Source: an uncultured Rhizobiaceae bacterium
GTDB lineage: Bacteria; Pseudomonadota; Alphaproteobacteria; Rhizobiales; Rhizobiaceae
Length of the DNA stretch: 64,000 nt
NCBI GenBank assembly: GCA_951813045.1
Contig: CATOTF010000002.1
Coordinates: 868,001-932,000, forward strand
Direction: 5' to 3'
The number at the start of each line of letters is the position of its first letter. The stretch's first letter is position 1. The notes beneath the pieces were generated by a model that ran no database searches, was not told the origin of the DNA, and saw only the letters and a list, made by a program, of their open reading frames with translations. The position numbers and the translations under genes are program-made. Shown piece after piece: positions 34,757 to 42,290 of this stretch.

Positions 34757-36355
34757 TTACGTTTTGACGCGCGACCAATACCCATCTGCGTATTGCGGGA
34801 ATTGGGCGTATTGTTCGGGAACTGGTTCGTTGATGACCCTGCGCCAAGCGTGCCCCCAGAATGTCTTAACACGCACTTTGTCCAGCGGCGGGTGATATGG
34901 ATTGGGATGGTATCGCCAGGCCATCCAGCGTTGCTCGTAATAGGGCTTGCGGTCTAAATAAGCGGGCTTTGACAATCGGTCTGTGAAGAACACCATCTTG
35001 TTGGATGGTATATGGAGAACTTCGTTGGGCTCCATCATGTTACGTTTCATTTGGCGGGGACGATCAGCATCACGCTTGTGATGGGCATAATTGATCACCG
35101 AGTTCATCGGATCATCGCCGTTCATCATCGCAACCACGGCCTGACGACGGGCATGTCCGGCCTGTGCAACCTGGACTTCATCGTGATAGTCCAGCGTCTG
35201 CGACCCAATCATTTTGGAAAGCGTGGTGGCGGTTTCCAAATCACGGACACCAAAATAGCTGCGCAATTCCGCTGATGAGGTAATGATGTTCTCTGCGTTC
35301 TCGCCAATGGCCGCCATTTGTTTGGTTGACTGAAAGACAGCAACCGGGCGGGCACCAATGCCTGCCCCATAGGTAAAGGCCTTGATAAGAAGCGGGAACG
35401 CACCCAATTGTGCACATTCATCCAAGAACCAAGTCTGCTGCGGGCTTTGGGGATTACGGGATTTATGAACAAACAGGGCGACGAAGATGGATTTGATAAT
35501 CGGTGACCAGCCATCGACAAATTCCGCCGGTGGCATCAATGACAGTTGCACGGGTTGTGTCTGCGAACACATGTCCGCCAGATCAAAGTCAAAGGGTGGT
35601 GAGACGGACTCAAGCAGGCGTTCATCGCTGAGACAGGCAAAGCCTTTGAACAGCACGCCCAGAATACCGGTAAACCCGCCCGTTGGATCATCCCTCGAAT
35701 TAGCTATTTCTTCTTCAATGCGTTTGGAAATGGGAAAGCCGGAGACTGACATCTCATAGGCGAAGTCGAGCCATTCATCGGTATTGCCCGGTATCAGGTT
35801 TACGATCTCATACAGGCGCGGAAGGGTCAGTACCCCGCTCAACTTTACCTCTTTACGGATAATCCCTTCCAGAAACTCCTGCGCCCGTCTGTCAAAATAT
35901 TCAGAATTATGGGCCTTCGATATCGGCAGGAAGTTCTGACAAAACATCTTCACATCAGAGGACAGGTTTAAATTGTCTATGGTGATATAACCAACCGGGT
36001 TGATACGGTGGCATCCAAGCCCGTGGAGAAAGGCGGGGTTCCACATAACAATGAACTTGTTATCAGCGGTCTGATCCTGGCCGATATAAGTGCCTTCACC
36101 TTTCAAATCCAGCAGAACACATGAGGGCGTATAGATACCGGCGCAGATATTATAGGCCAGCAAATCGCGCAGTTTACCGGAACGAGCTCCAGCGCAAATG
36201 AGCCAGCCACCAGCACCGGAATACCAGAGCGGTTTTTTGCCCCAGAATCCAACCAGCAGGGAATTATCCTGCTGATCGAACATGCCTGCTTTCTTCAGAT
36301 CGCGATAAGATGCAGCGGTGGCTGATCCAAAACGGACCTCACTGTTATCAATCAT
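34757..36355 (-). CDS. VirD4/TraG-type conjugative coupling protein
   Basis: This 532-residue ATPase couples a DNA substrate to a type IV secretion channel. A Walker A-like loop ICAGARSGKLRDLLAYN lies near residue 55, followed by PSCVLLDLKGEGTY (TraG/VirD4 signature). Walker B is QTWFLDECAQLGAFPLLIKA, and VAVFQSTKQMAAIGENAENII follows. The usual N-terminal transmembrane pair is not seen, so it may be a soluble TraG-like form or rely on the small membrane proteins encoded upstream. No relaxase or VirB gene is present nearby. Confidence 0.88.
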   Translation of the reverse strand: MIDNSEVRFGSATAASYRDLKKAGMFDQQDNSLLVGFWGKKPLWYSGAGGWLICAGARSGKLRDLLAYNICAGIYTPSCVLLDLKGEGTYIGQDQTADNKFIVMWNPAFLHGLGCHRINPVGYITIDNLNLSSDVKMFCQNFLPISKAHNSEYFDRRAQEFLEGIIRKEVKLSGVLTLPRLYEIVNLIPGNTDEWLDFAYEMSVSGFPISKRIEEEIANSRDDPTGGFTGILGVLFKGFACLSDERLLESVSPPFDFDLADMCSQTQPVQLSLMPPAEFVDGWSPIIKSIFVALFVHKSRNPQSPQQTWFLDECAQLGAFPLLIKAFTYGAGIGARPVAVFQSTKQMAAIGENAENIITSSAELRSYFGVRDLETATTLSKMIGSQTLDYHDEVQVAQAGHARRQAVVAMMNGDDPMNSVINYAHHKRDADRPRQMKRNMMEPNEVLHIPSNKMVFFTDRLSKPAYLDRKPYYEQRWMAWRYHPNPYHPPLDKVRVKTFWGHAWRRVINEPVPEQYAQFPQYADGYWSRVKT

Positions 36356-36363
36356 GCTCTACC

Positions 36364-36702
36364 TCAAACAGTCTGGTTTGGGACGGAGGAGAGGTAAAAC
36401 AGAACCATCGCAACGAGGCTCACCAGAAGTCCTGCAATGCTATAGTTGTTCAGGCGTTCCCCAAAGACCAGCAAGCCCACTGCAATAAGACAGACCTGAT
36501 AGGCGACTGACGAGAACAGGGCAGCGTTGGTAAACCCGGATGCCAAAATGTTGGAATGAATGATGTAGGACAGATTGGCGATCAACAGGCCTAAGATCAG
36601 ATATGTAAGCCCCTCGCCATCGGCGTAATATTTTATCGAGATTGCGGCGAGTAAAAAACCAATATTGGAAGCAAGAAGAATGCCGTAATAGGTCCAGTTC
36701 AT
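36364..36702 (-). CDS. Four-TM SMR/EamA-like small membrane protein
   Basis: This protein of about 112 residues begins MNWTYYGILLASNIGFLLAA, with four hydrophobic helices and the last loop ILVFGERLNNYSIAGLLVSLV-type pattern (VGLLVFGERLNNYSIAGLLV). That is like small multidrug resistance and half-EamA transporters. The key Glu of EmrE in helix 1 is not seen. It ends 9 bp before the coupling-protein start. It may be a transporter carried by the element or a membrane anchor for the coupling protein. Confidence 0.65.
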   Translation of the reverse strand: MNWTYYGILLASNIGFLLAAISIKYYADGEGLTYLILGLLIANLSYIIHSNILASGFTNAALFSSVAYQVCLIAVGLLVFGERLNNYSIAGLLVSLVAMVLFYLSSVPNQTV

Positions 36703-36788
36703 GGGTGGTTCTCCAGAATGCAGGCACAAAAAAACCGGATCGGTGGTGCCAATACCGACCCGGCCAGTTCAATGGGGTTGAGAATTCC

Positions 36789-36814
36789 GTGCCCCCTGAA
36801 TGCTCAGGGGGCAC
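36789..36814. terminator. Strong hairpin between small membrane genes
   Basis: GTGCCCCCTGA and TCAGGGGGCAC are perfect 11-bp arms with a 4-base loop, 12 bp past the stop of the 35-residue gene. No T-run follows on either strand. It may act as an attenuator or mRNA stabiliser separating the tiny genes from the SMR-like and coupling-protein genes. Confidence 0.55.
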
Positions 36815-36826
36815 TTGATTGTTCAG

Positions 36827-36934
36827 TTATGCGACAATCGCGATAACCAAAAAAATCAATACGATTGCGGCGATAACGCCCGGCCATTCTGATTCTTTCG
36901 TGTAAACGGTGCCCGCAGGTTTCCAAGTTGCCAT
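36827..36934 (-). CDS. 35-residue single-TM peptide
   Basis: This small gene begins MATWKPAGTVYTKESEWPG and ends in one hydrophobic helix (VIAAIVLIFLVIAIVA). AAGGAAA lies upstream of the ATG. It is too short for most gene finders, but position within a same-strand run and the clean helix support it. C-terminal membrane anchor; function unknown. Confidence 0.55.
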   Translation of the reverse strand: MATWKPAGTVYTKESEWPGVIAAIVLIFLVIAIVA

Positions 36935-36978
36935 AGTGTTTTCCTTTTGTTGGGTAGAGATATTTGTAGTCGAGTACG

Positions 36979-37158
36979 TTACCAGCCCCGGATCATGCCG
37001 AGAACACTGGGGATGGTGAGGATCAAACCAAACGCGAGTAGATAAGTTGCGTCTCCTTCCGTTGCGAATGTACTTGTGTAGATGCAGAAGCCGCCGAAGA
37101 CGGCTCCTCCAAAACAGATGAACCGGGTTGCAAAACTCGGTCTGTTGATTGTGCTCAT
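36979..37158 (-). CDS. 59-residue two-TM protein
   Basis: The gene begins MSTINRPSFATRFICFGGAV and holds two hydrophobic helices separated by STFATEGDATYLL, ending MIRGW. AAGGAGAT lies at a good distance from the ATG at 37158. The open frame continues to 37362 without a matching start. The size and double helix recall pilin-like or entry-exclusion-type small proteins, but the sequence shows no family motif. Confidence 0.6.
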   Translation of the reverse strand: MSTINRPSFATRFICFGGAVFGGFCIYTSTFATEGDATYLLAFGLILTIPSVLGMIRGW

Positions 37159-37190
37159 TGGTATCTCCTTATTCTGGGTTGGTTTGACGT

Positions 37191-37478
37191 TCAGGCCGGA
37201 AAGAATCGCATCATCAAGGATGTGCTTCCTGCCATAAGGGTGACCGACAGAACGGCGCGGCTGATGTAGAAAATCCCGGCCCCGCAGATCAGGAACCAGA
37301 GCCAACTCAGCCCATAGGTCCATCCCGGTCCGTAGGACTGGATGAGAAGGCCAATGGCCCATTCTTCACTCAAGGCCGTGAACCAAGGGGTTAAAAACAG
37401 GGTCAAAACCAAAGCTGACAGGCCGCTTAGACCTTCGACACTGGCTTTGAGGCCTGTACTTTTTGTTGCTGTTGAAAT
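37191..37478 (-). CDS. Small multi-TM protein, possible ATT start
   Basis: The frame encodes two or three hydrophobic segments (GLSALVLTLFLTPWFTAL, YGLSWLWFLICGAGIFYI, ending LMMRFFPA). The only conventional start is a TTG at 37412 with no ribosome site. The frame remains open upstream to an ATT at 37478 that has AAGAGGTGAT just before it. The ATT start would give 95 residues beginning with STATKSTGLKASVEG. If ATT is not used the protein is 73 residues. Function unknown. Confidence 0.5.
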   Translation of the reverse strand: MSTATKSTGLKASVEGLSGLSALVLTLFLTPWFTALSEEWAIGLLIQSYGPGWTYGLSWLWFLICGAGIFYISRAVLSVTLMAGSTSLMMRFFPA

Positions 37479-37673
37479 GGTATCACCTCTTTCTCTACTG
37501 ATCGTTCGAAACGAACTCTAATGGGAGGCATCCTATACGACGGGAATAATCGGCCAGCGGGGGATATGGGAAAAAATTAAGCGCAGAGCCCAAAACACGC
37601 ACCCGTAGTTATATGTTTTTGCTCATTTAATCCGTTTTGTGGTAAAATAGATAAATGAGGAAAGAAGGACCGT

Positions 37674-38471
37674 GTGGACAGCTATTCAGATGACTTTAAC
37701 AGACGTTCGGACGCTTCGCGGGGGATGCACGACGTAAACGAGTTCGACGATTTGCAAAATGCAATCGCCGGGCGCGACGTTGGCCGTCAGCGCAAACATA
37801 TCCATCATGACGACATTGATCCTGTCACCGGCAAGAAGCGCAGAACCGCGTTAGAGAAAATGCTGGATACGCTGGAATGGCTACTGGCGAACGACGCATT
37901 ATATAAAGCTGCCCATGAGAATCTTGTGACCACCGTTCGTGAAGCACAGCAAGCAACAAAAACAGTCCTTGAACATCTCATGCAGAGATTAACCCATGAA
38001 CACCTCGCCATGGACGAATTGCTATCATCCGCCGCCAAGCTTCCCGATGGCACAAAAGTATTCCGCGATAAGAGTGGGAGTGTCCGCGACGAAGATGGAA
38101 AAACCATATCAGATGATCTAATCGCCACCATCGAATGGAATGGCAGCGAACCAACCTACGAAGAATATCTGGCACAAAGGCAGATCATTGATGAACTCGA
38201 ACAAGCCGGAAATGAACTGCGCGGGATCGAAACCGAGCTTGGTGATATTCACAATGATGCAACCGACAATGAGAAACCCCAGTCACTGGAAGAACTAAAC
38301 GCGGCAACTGACAGAACGGATGCCTTGAAAGACAGAGTGGAAGAAATCCAAAACGATGTTCTGAATAAAATGCCTGTCGCTGTGGATCAAGAACACAGCG
38401 CGCAAATGGAGCGTGATACCTCATCTCAGAAAATCAGCGCACTCACCATGCCAACAATTCCAAATAAGTAA
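37674..38471 (+). CDS. Hypothetical coiled-coil protein of the element
   Basis: This 265-residue, acidic, largely helical protein is not recognised. A GTG start at 37674 has AAGAAGGA 6 bases upstream. Segments such as LEHLMQRLTHEHLAMDELL and IIDELEQAGNELRGIETEL suggest coiled coils. A short strand-rich centre, DGTKVFRDKSGSVRDEDGKT, lies between them. It is the only rightward gene among the element's leftward ones, so it has its own promoter. This is the kind of gene that may be a mobilisation or cargo protein; the sequence alone does not say. Confidence 0.65.
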   Translation: MDSYSDDFNRRSDASRGMHDVNEFDDLQNAIAGRDVGRQRKHIHHDDIDPVTGKKRRTALEKMLDTLEWLLANDALYKAAHENLVTTVREAQQATKTVLEHLMQRLTHEHLAMDELLSSAAKLPDGTKVFRDKSGSVRDEDGKTISDDLIATIEWNGSEPTYEEYLAQRQIIDELEQAGNELRGIETELGDIHNDATDNEKPQSLEELNAATDRTDALKDRVEEIQNDVLNKMPVAVDQEHSAQMERDTSSQKISALTMPTIPNK

Positions 38472-38484
38472 TGTTCGAATTCAC

Positions 38485-38829
38485 CTATTTGAATTTACCG
38501 CAGGCCTGCTCAACCAAGGCGAGGATCACAGTGCTTGGATGATAGTCGGCGTAATTGGCCATGCCTGACAATATCTCTTGATCACGCTTATCCCTGATTT
38601 GGCTCGTCTGGAAATACCATTCGTCGATGCAGGTCGCTATCTCGGATTTTGTCTGCGTAGCAACCACACCAATCATTGTGATGGATGTATGCAGGTATGA
38701 GGCCTGCGCTTTCCTTTCCCATTTCAAAAAATCTGCCGTGGTCGTTCCGGCGTTTGCAAAACCACTCACAGATAAAACCATGGCAAAAGCTGAAAAGCTT
38801 ATCAGGGTTCGACGGCCTGATTTATTCAA
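38485..38829 (-). CDS. Small secreted protein with two cysteines (Rap1a/Tai-like size)
   Basis: This 114-residue protein has an N-terminal signal peptide (RRTLISFSAFAMVLSVSGFANA, cleavage before GTT). The helical mature domain has two cysteines (IATCIDEWY and VEQACGKFK) that could form a disulfide, and an FLKWERKAQASYLHTSI start. The pattern resembles small periplasmic immunity proteins of the Rap1a type in size and spacing; this is a weak resemblance, not an identification. It is convergent with the coiled-coil gene (13 bp apart). Confidence 0.6.
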   Translation of the reverse strand: MNKSGRRTLISFSAFAMVLSVSGFANAGTTTADFLKWERKAQASYLHTSITMIGVVATQTKSEIATCIDEWYFQTSQIRDKRDQEILSGMANYADYHPSTVILALVEQACGKFK

Positions 38830-38954
38830 TAAGGAACGTTTTTGACTCTATCGAAATTTACGGAGGAATATTATTGAAAATTCTAAAAAACAGCGCAGAA
38901 TGGGGCAGTTCCAACCATCCAGCCTGATCAGAAAGACCAGCCATGACACGTCGC

Positions 38955-38972
38955 CAAAAACGTTCGTTTTTG
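38955..38972. promoter_or_regulatory. Inverted repeat upstream of the small serine recombinase
   Basis: CAAAAACG and CGTTTTTG are perfect 8-bp arms around a TT centre, 20 bp before the recombinase start. Resolvase genes often lie next to their own recombination site, whose crossover has a 2-bp centre flanked by short inverted arms. This is a candidate res-like site or operator. Confidence 0.4.
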
Positions 38973-38991
38973 TCGATTCGGAACTCGCTCC

Positions 38992-39657
38992 ATGACCCAC
39001 TGGCCGCAGCCCATGCAACCACCGTCACCCCACGGTCGGCTCATCGGTTATGCCCGTGTTTCAACCCCTGACCAAAAGCTTGATCATCAGCTTGATCTCC
39101 TCGCCCGTGTTGGCTGCGACAAAGTGTTTTATGATCAAGGCGTCTCTGGCGCAAAAGCCAAACGACCCGGATCGGACAAGCTGCTCAGATATCTCGCCGC
39201 TGGTGATCTGTTGGTCGTCTACAAGCTCGACCGTCTTGGCCGTTCGGTCCAACACCTTTCAGATTTGATTATCCGCTTCGACGAGCGGGACATTCATTTC
39301 TGTTCCCTGACAGAGGGCCTTAACACCGCGACTTCTGGCGGCAAGTTAATCTTCCACATTTTCGCAGCAATGGCTGAGTTCCATCGTGATCTAATCCGGG
39401 AGAACACAAAGAACGGTCTCGATGCAGCCCGCAAGCGGGGTAAGCGATTGGGAAGACCGCCACTATTGAACGACGACCAGACACTCATCGCCCATCAACG
39501 CATATACAACGATGGAGCGACATTGAGAGAAACCGCCATATACTTCGAGGTGTCGCCAATGGACTTGTCACGGTTTAGTTCCGTGTCCTTGAATTGGATT
39601 AATCCCATCAAGGAGAACTATTATGGCACGAGGCCACACAGACGAATTCAAGCGTGA
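38992..39657 (+). CDS. Resolvase/invertase-type serine recombinase, 3' end replaced by IS3 sequence
   Basis: The resolvase domain is intact (GRLIGYARVSTPDQKLDHQL with catalytic Ser, VVYKLDRLGRSVQHL, LIFHIFAAMAEFHRDLI). A Hin-like HTH follows (LRETAIYFEVSP). The IS3 element enters after codon 189 (P of VSP), so the present 221-codon frame ends in IS-derived residues starting MDLSRFSSVSLN. Removing the IS and one CCAA copy restores ITLARRFKQMDLQKADL and a TGA at 40845-40847. That gives an exact 206-residue protein. The DNA-binding helix is therefore disrupted; the catalytic domain is intact but the protein is probably inactive. Confidence 0.9.
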   Translation: MTHWPQPMQPPSPHGRLIGYARVSTPDQKLDHQLDLLARVGCDKVFYDQGVSGAKAKRPGSDKLLRYLAAGDLLVVYKLDRLGRSVQHLSDLIIRFDERDIHFCSLTEGLNTATSGGKLIFHIFAAMAEFHRDLIRENTKNGLDAARKRGKRLGRPPLLNDDQTLIAHQRIYNDGATLRETAIYFEVSPMDLSRFSSVSLNWINPIKENYYGTRPHRRIQA

Positions 39658-39898
39658 AGCGGTGCGTATTGCGCTGACCAGCGGACTTACCCGGAAACAA
39701 GTGGCATCAGATTTGGGGGTCGGCTTTTCGACGTTATCGAAATGGATACAACAATCCCGGCCTGATGACCTTCCACCATCGGTTGATATTGATCTGGCCA
39801 AAGAGAATGAGCGGCTTCGCAGAGAGGTTCGTCTCCTCACGGAGGAGAGGGAGATATTAAAGAAGGCAACAGTGTTCTTCGCGGGTCAAAGCAAGTGA
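39623..39898 (+). CDS. IS3-family transposase OrfA
   Basis: The 91-residue protein has an N-terminal HTH (HTDEFKREAVRIALTSGLTRKQVASDLGVGFSTLSKWI). A leucine-zipper segment (ENERLRREVRLLTEEREILKKATVFF) follows, the standard OrfA design. It ends TGA at 39896-39898, overlapping OrfB by 4 bp in the -1 frame. OrfA binds the inverted repeats, and a -1 frameshift would make the OrfAB transposase. Confidence 0.92.
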   Translation: MARGHTDEFKREAVRIALTSGLTRKQVASDLGVGFSTLSKWIQQSRPDDLPPSVDIDLAKENERLRREVRLLTEEREILKKATVFFAGQSK

Positions 39899-40752
39899 GA
39901 TTTGCGTTTGTCGAAGAACACAGGAAACACGTTCCGGTGGATCGGCTTTGCCATATTCTGAATGTTACATCGCGTGGTTATCGTGCCTGGCACAACCGCC
40001 CTGTTAGTCAACGGCAGCGCGATGACATGGTGGTTCTGGCGCACATCCGTGAACAGCATCACTTGAGCCTTGGCAGTTATGGTCGCCCGAGAATGACGCA
40101 GGAGTTGAAGGAAGCCGGCCTTGCTATTGGTCACCGCCGTGTTGGCCGCCTGATGCGCGACAACGGCATTCGAGTGGTCAGAACACGCAAATACAAAGCT
40201 ACGACCGATAGCAATCACCGCTTCAACATTGCGCCTAACTTGCTGGGGCGGAACTTCCAAGCGGATAAACCCAACCAGAAATGGGCAGGTGACATCAGCT
40301 ACATCTGGACCCGTGAGGGCTGGCTGTATCTGGCAGTGATGATCGATCTACATTCACGCCGTGTGGTGGGTTGGGCTGTCAGCAACCGGTTGAAGAAAGA
40401 CTTGGCATTGCAGGCTCTCAACCGGGCTTTGGCCCTTCGAAACCCACCGCCGGGCTGCATTCATCATACGGACCGTGGCAGTCAATACTGCTCTCATGAT
40501 TATCAAAAACGAATGCGTGAACTGAAGTTTAAAGTGTCCATGAGCCGAAAAGGCAATTGCTGGGACAACGCCGTGGTCGAGACGTTCTTCAAAACACTCA
40601 AAGCCGAACTCATCTGGCGCGGCACATGGCAAACACGACAGCAAGCAACCGACGCCCTGTTCCAATACATCAACGGCTTTTACAACAGCCGCAGAAGACA
40701 CTCAGCAATAGGAGGAATGTCGCCCATCAAATTTGAACGAAAAACGAGTTAA
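39895..40752 (+). CDS. IS3-family transposase OrfB (DDE integrase domain)
   Basis: This 285-residue protein has the rve-type DDE catalytic core: first Asp in KWAGDISYIWTREGWLYLAVMIDL, second in HHTDRGSQYCS, and the Glu in NCWDNAVVETFFKTLKAE. An HTH_21-like N-terminus (ELKEAGLAIGHRRVGRLMRDNGI) precedes it. All three acidic residues are present, so the IS could be active. It begins with GTG at the orfA stop. Confidence 0.93.
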   Translation: MRFAFVEEHRKHVPVDRLCHILNVTSRGYRAWHNRPVSQRQRDDMVVLAHIREQHHLSLGSYGRPRMTQELKEAGLAIGHRRVGRLMRDNGIRVVRTRKYKATTDSNHRFNIAPNLLGRNFQADKPNQKWAGDISYIWTREGWLYLAVMIDLHSRRVVGWAVSNRLKKDLALQALNRALALRNPPPGCIHHTDRGSQYCSHDYQKRMRELKFKVSMSRKGNCWDNAVVETFFKTLKAELIWRGTWQTRQQATDALFQYINGFYNSRRRHSAIGGMSPIKFERKTS

Positions 40753-40794
40753 ACGAGAACAGGATGCGGAATTAATACGGGACAAGTCCACCAA

Positions 40795-40847
40795 TTACTC
40801 TGGCCCGGCGATTCAAGCAGATGGATTTACAGAAAGCAGATCTGTGA
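40795..40847 (+). pseudogene. Severed 3' end of the small serine recombinase
   Basis: These 53 bases after the second CCAA encode ITLARRFKQMDLQKADL followed by TGA once joined to 39559. The sum of both pieces (568 + 53 bp) is divisible by 3. They are the original end of the gene interrupted by the IS3 element. Confidence 0.88.
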
Positions 40848-40955
40848 GCCCGTAAAATATGGCCCCGTATATTGCTCGACATTCATTCAATCTATAGAAA
40901 ACACCCGCCGGACAAAGCCCAGCGGGTGCAATGTAGTCACGTCAAAAAGCTCGCT

Positions 40956-41417
40956 TTAGCTCTGAGGTTCGTTCTGGTCGGCGGCAAGTTTGGAGGTGCG
41001 ATTTCCCCAGCGCACCGCTTCCTGTCTGTAGCGGATTTTGAGGATGGTAATAACCACCCGCACCCGTTCCCATGCTTCCCCGCAAACAAAGGTCCTCGCC
41101 CCAGGAGCTGGTATTTGCCGCCAGTCGCGTATCCATTCACGAAACGACAGTATGTTTAACTCACCGGTTTTTAACCAAACCGGCTCTCTCTTACAATCGT
41201 GAACAATACCGACATAATCGCGAAGAGTATCCGCCAAAAACTCGCGCTGTTGGCCGGTTGGAGCCCATTAAAGAACTTTAGATTGTGTCCTAACAGCACC
41301 ATTCAAGGCGCTTGATCCATAGTTCATCAGGCTGTTTGATCCCACAGGCCCTGACGGGGAACAGATATTGTCCAGTGATGGGGTAACGGTTCCCTTGATC
41401 ATTTGGTGGAATTGCAT
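40956..41417 (-). pseudogene. Two in-frame short ORFs, possible gene remnant
   Basis: One frame holds an ORF from an ATG at 41417 to a TAA at 41268-41270 (49 residues, MQFHQMIKGTVTPSLDNICS...). In the same frame, immediately after the TAA, a second runs to 40956, with REFLADTLRDYVGIVHDCKR and FREWIRDWRQIPAPGARTF. The second has only a TTG start (41237) without a ribosome site. Either these are two small genes or one gene cut by a stop. Not recognised. The opposite-strand frame at 40872-41159 looks like a shadow. Confidence 0.3.
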
Positions 41418-41596
41418 GGCCTCGTTAGCGTGAATTCGGAAGGAATGTCCCGGTCCTTTTTACAGAAGTTGCAGAGAAATTTTTTTGTATTAGTGCCAGT
41501 AATTGACAATTATCTGATGTGGTTTTAGCAAATTGTGAGAAGAGCTTATGTAATTTAACCGTTCTGAATGGCCAACATGCCGGAGGATACAATGTC
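41418..41596. other. Intergenic region between element edge and amidotransferase gene
   Basis: No gene or clear repeat is visible here. If the mobile element ends before the polyamine locus its right boundary is between 41.2 and 41.6 kb. I could not find a second copy of the tRNA-Ser 3' end to prove it. Confidence 0.35.
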
Positions 41597-42286
41597 ATGA
41601 AAATTGTCATCTACGATTGTGTCACCGGTGATGCCCTGACCGAAAAATACGGTCGAACCGGAGCGCTTCTTGTTCGCTGGATTGCCCCCCATATATCAGA
41701 AGCAGATCTTTCATGGATTCATGTCGCTGGTGAGGAAGCATTGCCAGCTCCCGGCGATGTCGATGGTATAATTATCTCGGGTTCGGAGAAAGGGGTTTAT
41801 GACGATACGCCCTGGATGGCGCCATTGCGTGAGAACCTGCGGGAAATGCGGGATGCCGGCGTCCCAATGTTCGGTATCTGTTTTGGGCATCAGATAATGG
41901 CAGATGTCTTTGGAGGAAAGGCGGAGAAGGTAGACAAAGGTTTTGTAACCGGGTCACGGAGATTTCAGACCCGAGACGGCGAATTACAATCCTATCTTGC
42001 CCATCAGGACCAGGTCACTGAACTGCCCCCTGATGCGCGTGTAACCGCATCGGCAGCCTATTGCCCGGTAGCCGCCTTATCTTATGATTTTCCTGCATTA
42101 TCCGTGCAGTTTCACCCGGAATATGGACCTGAATTTACCAATGATCTAATCGATATGTTCGGTGCTGGACTTATGTCTCGGGATGAAATTGAGGCCGCAC
42201 AGGCGTCTGTCCCCGCAGATGTGCCCGAATTTCTATATTGTGCAGAAGTTGCCGCTTTTTTTTGGGAGAATGTGTCTGTTGCATAA
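41597..42286 (+). CDS. Class I glutamine amidotransferase-like protein
   Basis: This protein of about 229 residues begins MKIVIYDCVTGDALTEKYGR. The nucleophile elbow is MFGICFGHQIMADVFGGKAE (Cys) and the His-Glu pair is QFHPEYGPEFTN, so the triad is complete. It belongs to the GATase1 group near GMP synthase-like and PuuD-like hydrolases. The frame opens at 41519 but the ATG at 41597, with GGAGG-like AGGATAC upstream, fits the family. Next to a polyamine transporter and aminotransferase it may cleave a gamma-glutamyl polyamine, but no glutamyl-putrescine synthetase is in the window. It ends 5 bp from the convergent luxR-type gene. Confidence 0.82.
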   Translation: MKIVIYDCVTGDALTEKYGRTGALLVRWIAPHISEADLSWIHVAGEEALPAPGDVDGIIISGSEKGVYDDTPWMAPLRENLREMRDAGVPMFGICFGHQIMADVFGGKAEKVDKGFVTGSRRFQTRDGELQSYLAHQDQVTELPPDARVTASAAYCPVAALSYDFPALSVQFHPEYGPEFTNDLIDMFGAGLMSRDEIEAAQASVPADVPEFLYCAEVAAFFWENVSVA

Positions 42287-42290
42287 AATA

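Larger units (their letters stand above)
39560..40790 (+). mobile_element. IS3-family insertion sequence with CCAA target duplication
   Basis: The 1231-bp element has terminal inverted repeats starting TGGACTTGTC (left end 39560; right end reverse-complement ends at 40790), matching over roughly 30 bp with several mismatches. The flanks carry a 4-bp direct repeat CCAA (39556-39559 and 40791-40794). It contains orfA and orfB in the -1 relation typical of IS3. Its insertion splits the serine recombinase gene. Confidence 0.93.

Noticed and set aside
36440-36814. 124-codon minus frame overlapping the SMR-like gene
   Set aside because: It is out of frame with the four-TM protein, which has a ribosome site and a clear hydrophobic pattern.
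38485-38829. Toxin-immunity pair with the coiled-coil gene
   Set aside because: The small secreted two-Cys protein resembles Rap1a/Tai in size only, and no toxin domain was seen in its neighbour. The idea is kept as a remark, not a call.
39895-40752. Degenerate IS3 copy
   Set aside because: All three acidic catalytic residues, both inverted repeats and the target duplication are present, so the element looks intact.
31515-41600. Second copy of the tRNA-Ser 3' end as attR
   Set aside because: I looked for TTCGAATCCC and CCTCTCCGCCA near the right side of the element and found none by eye. The element's right edge is therefore left open.
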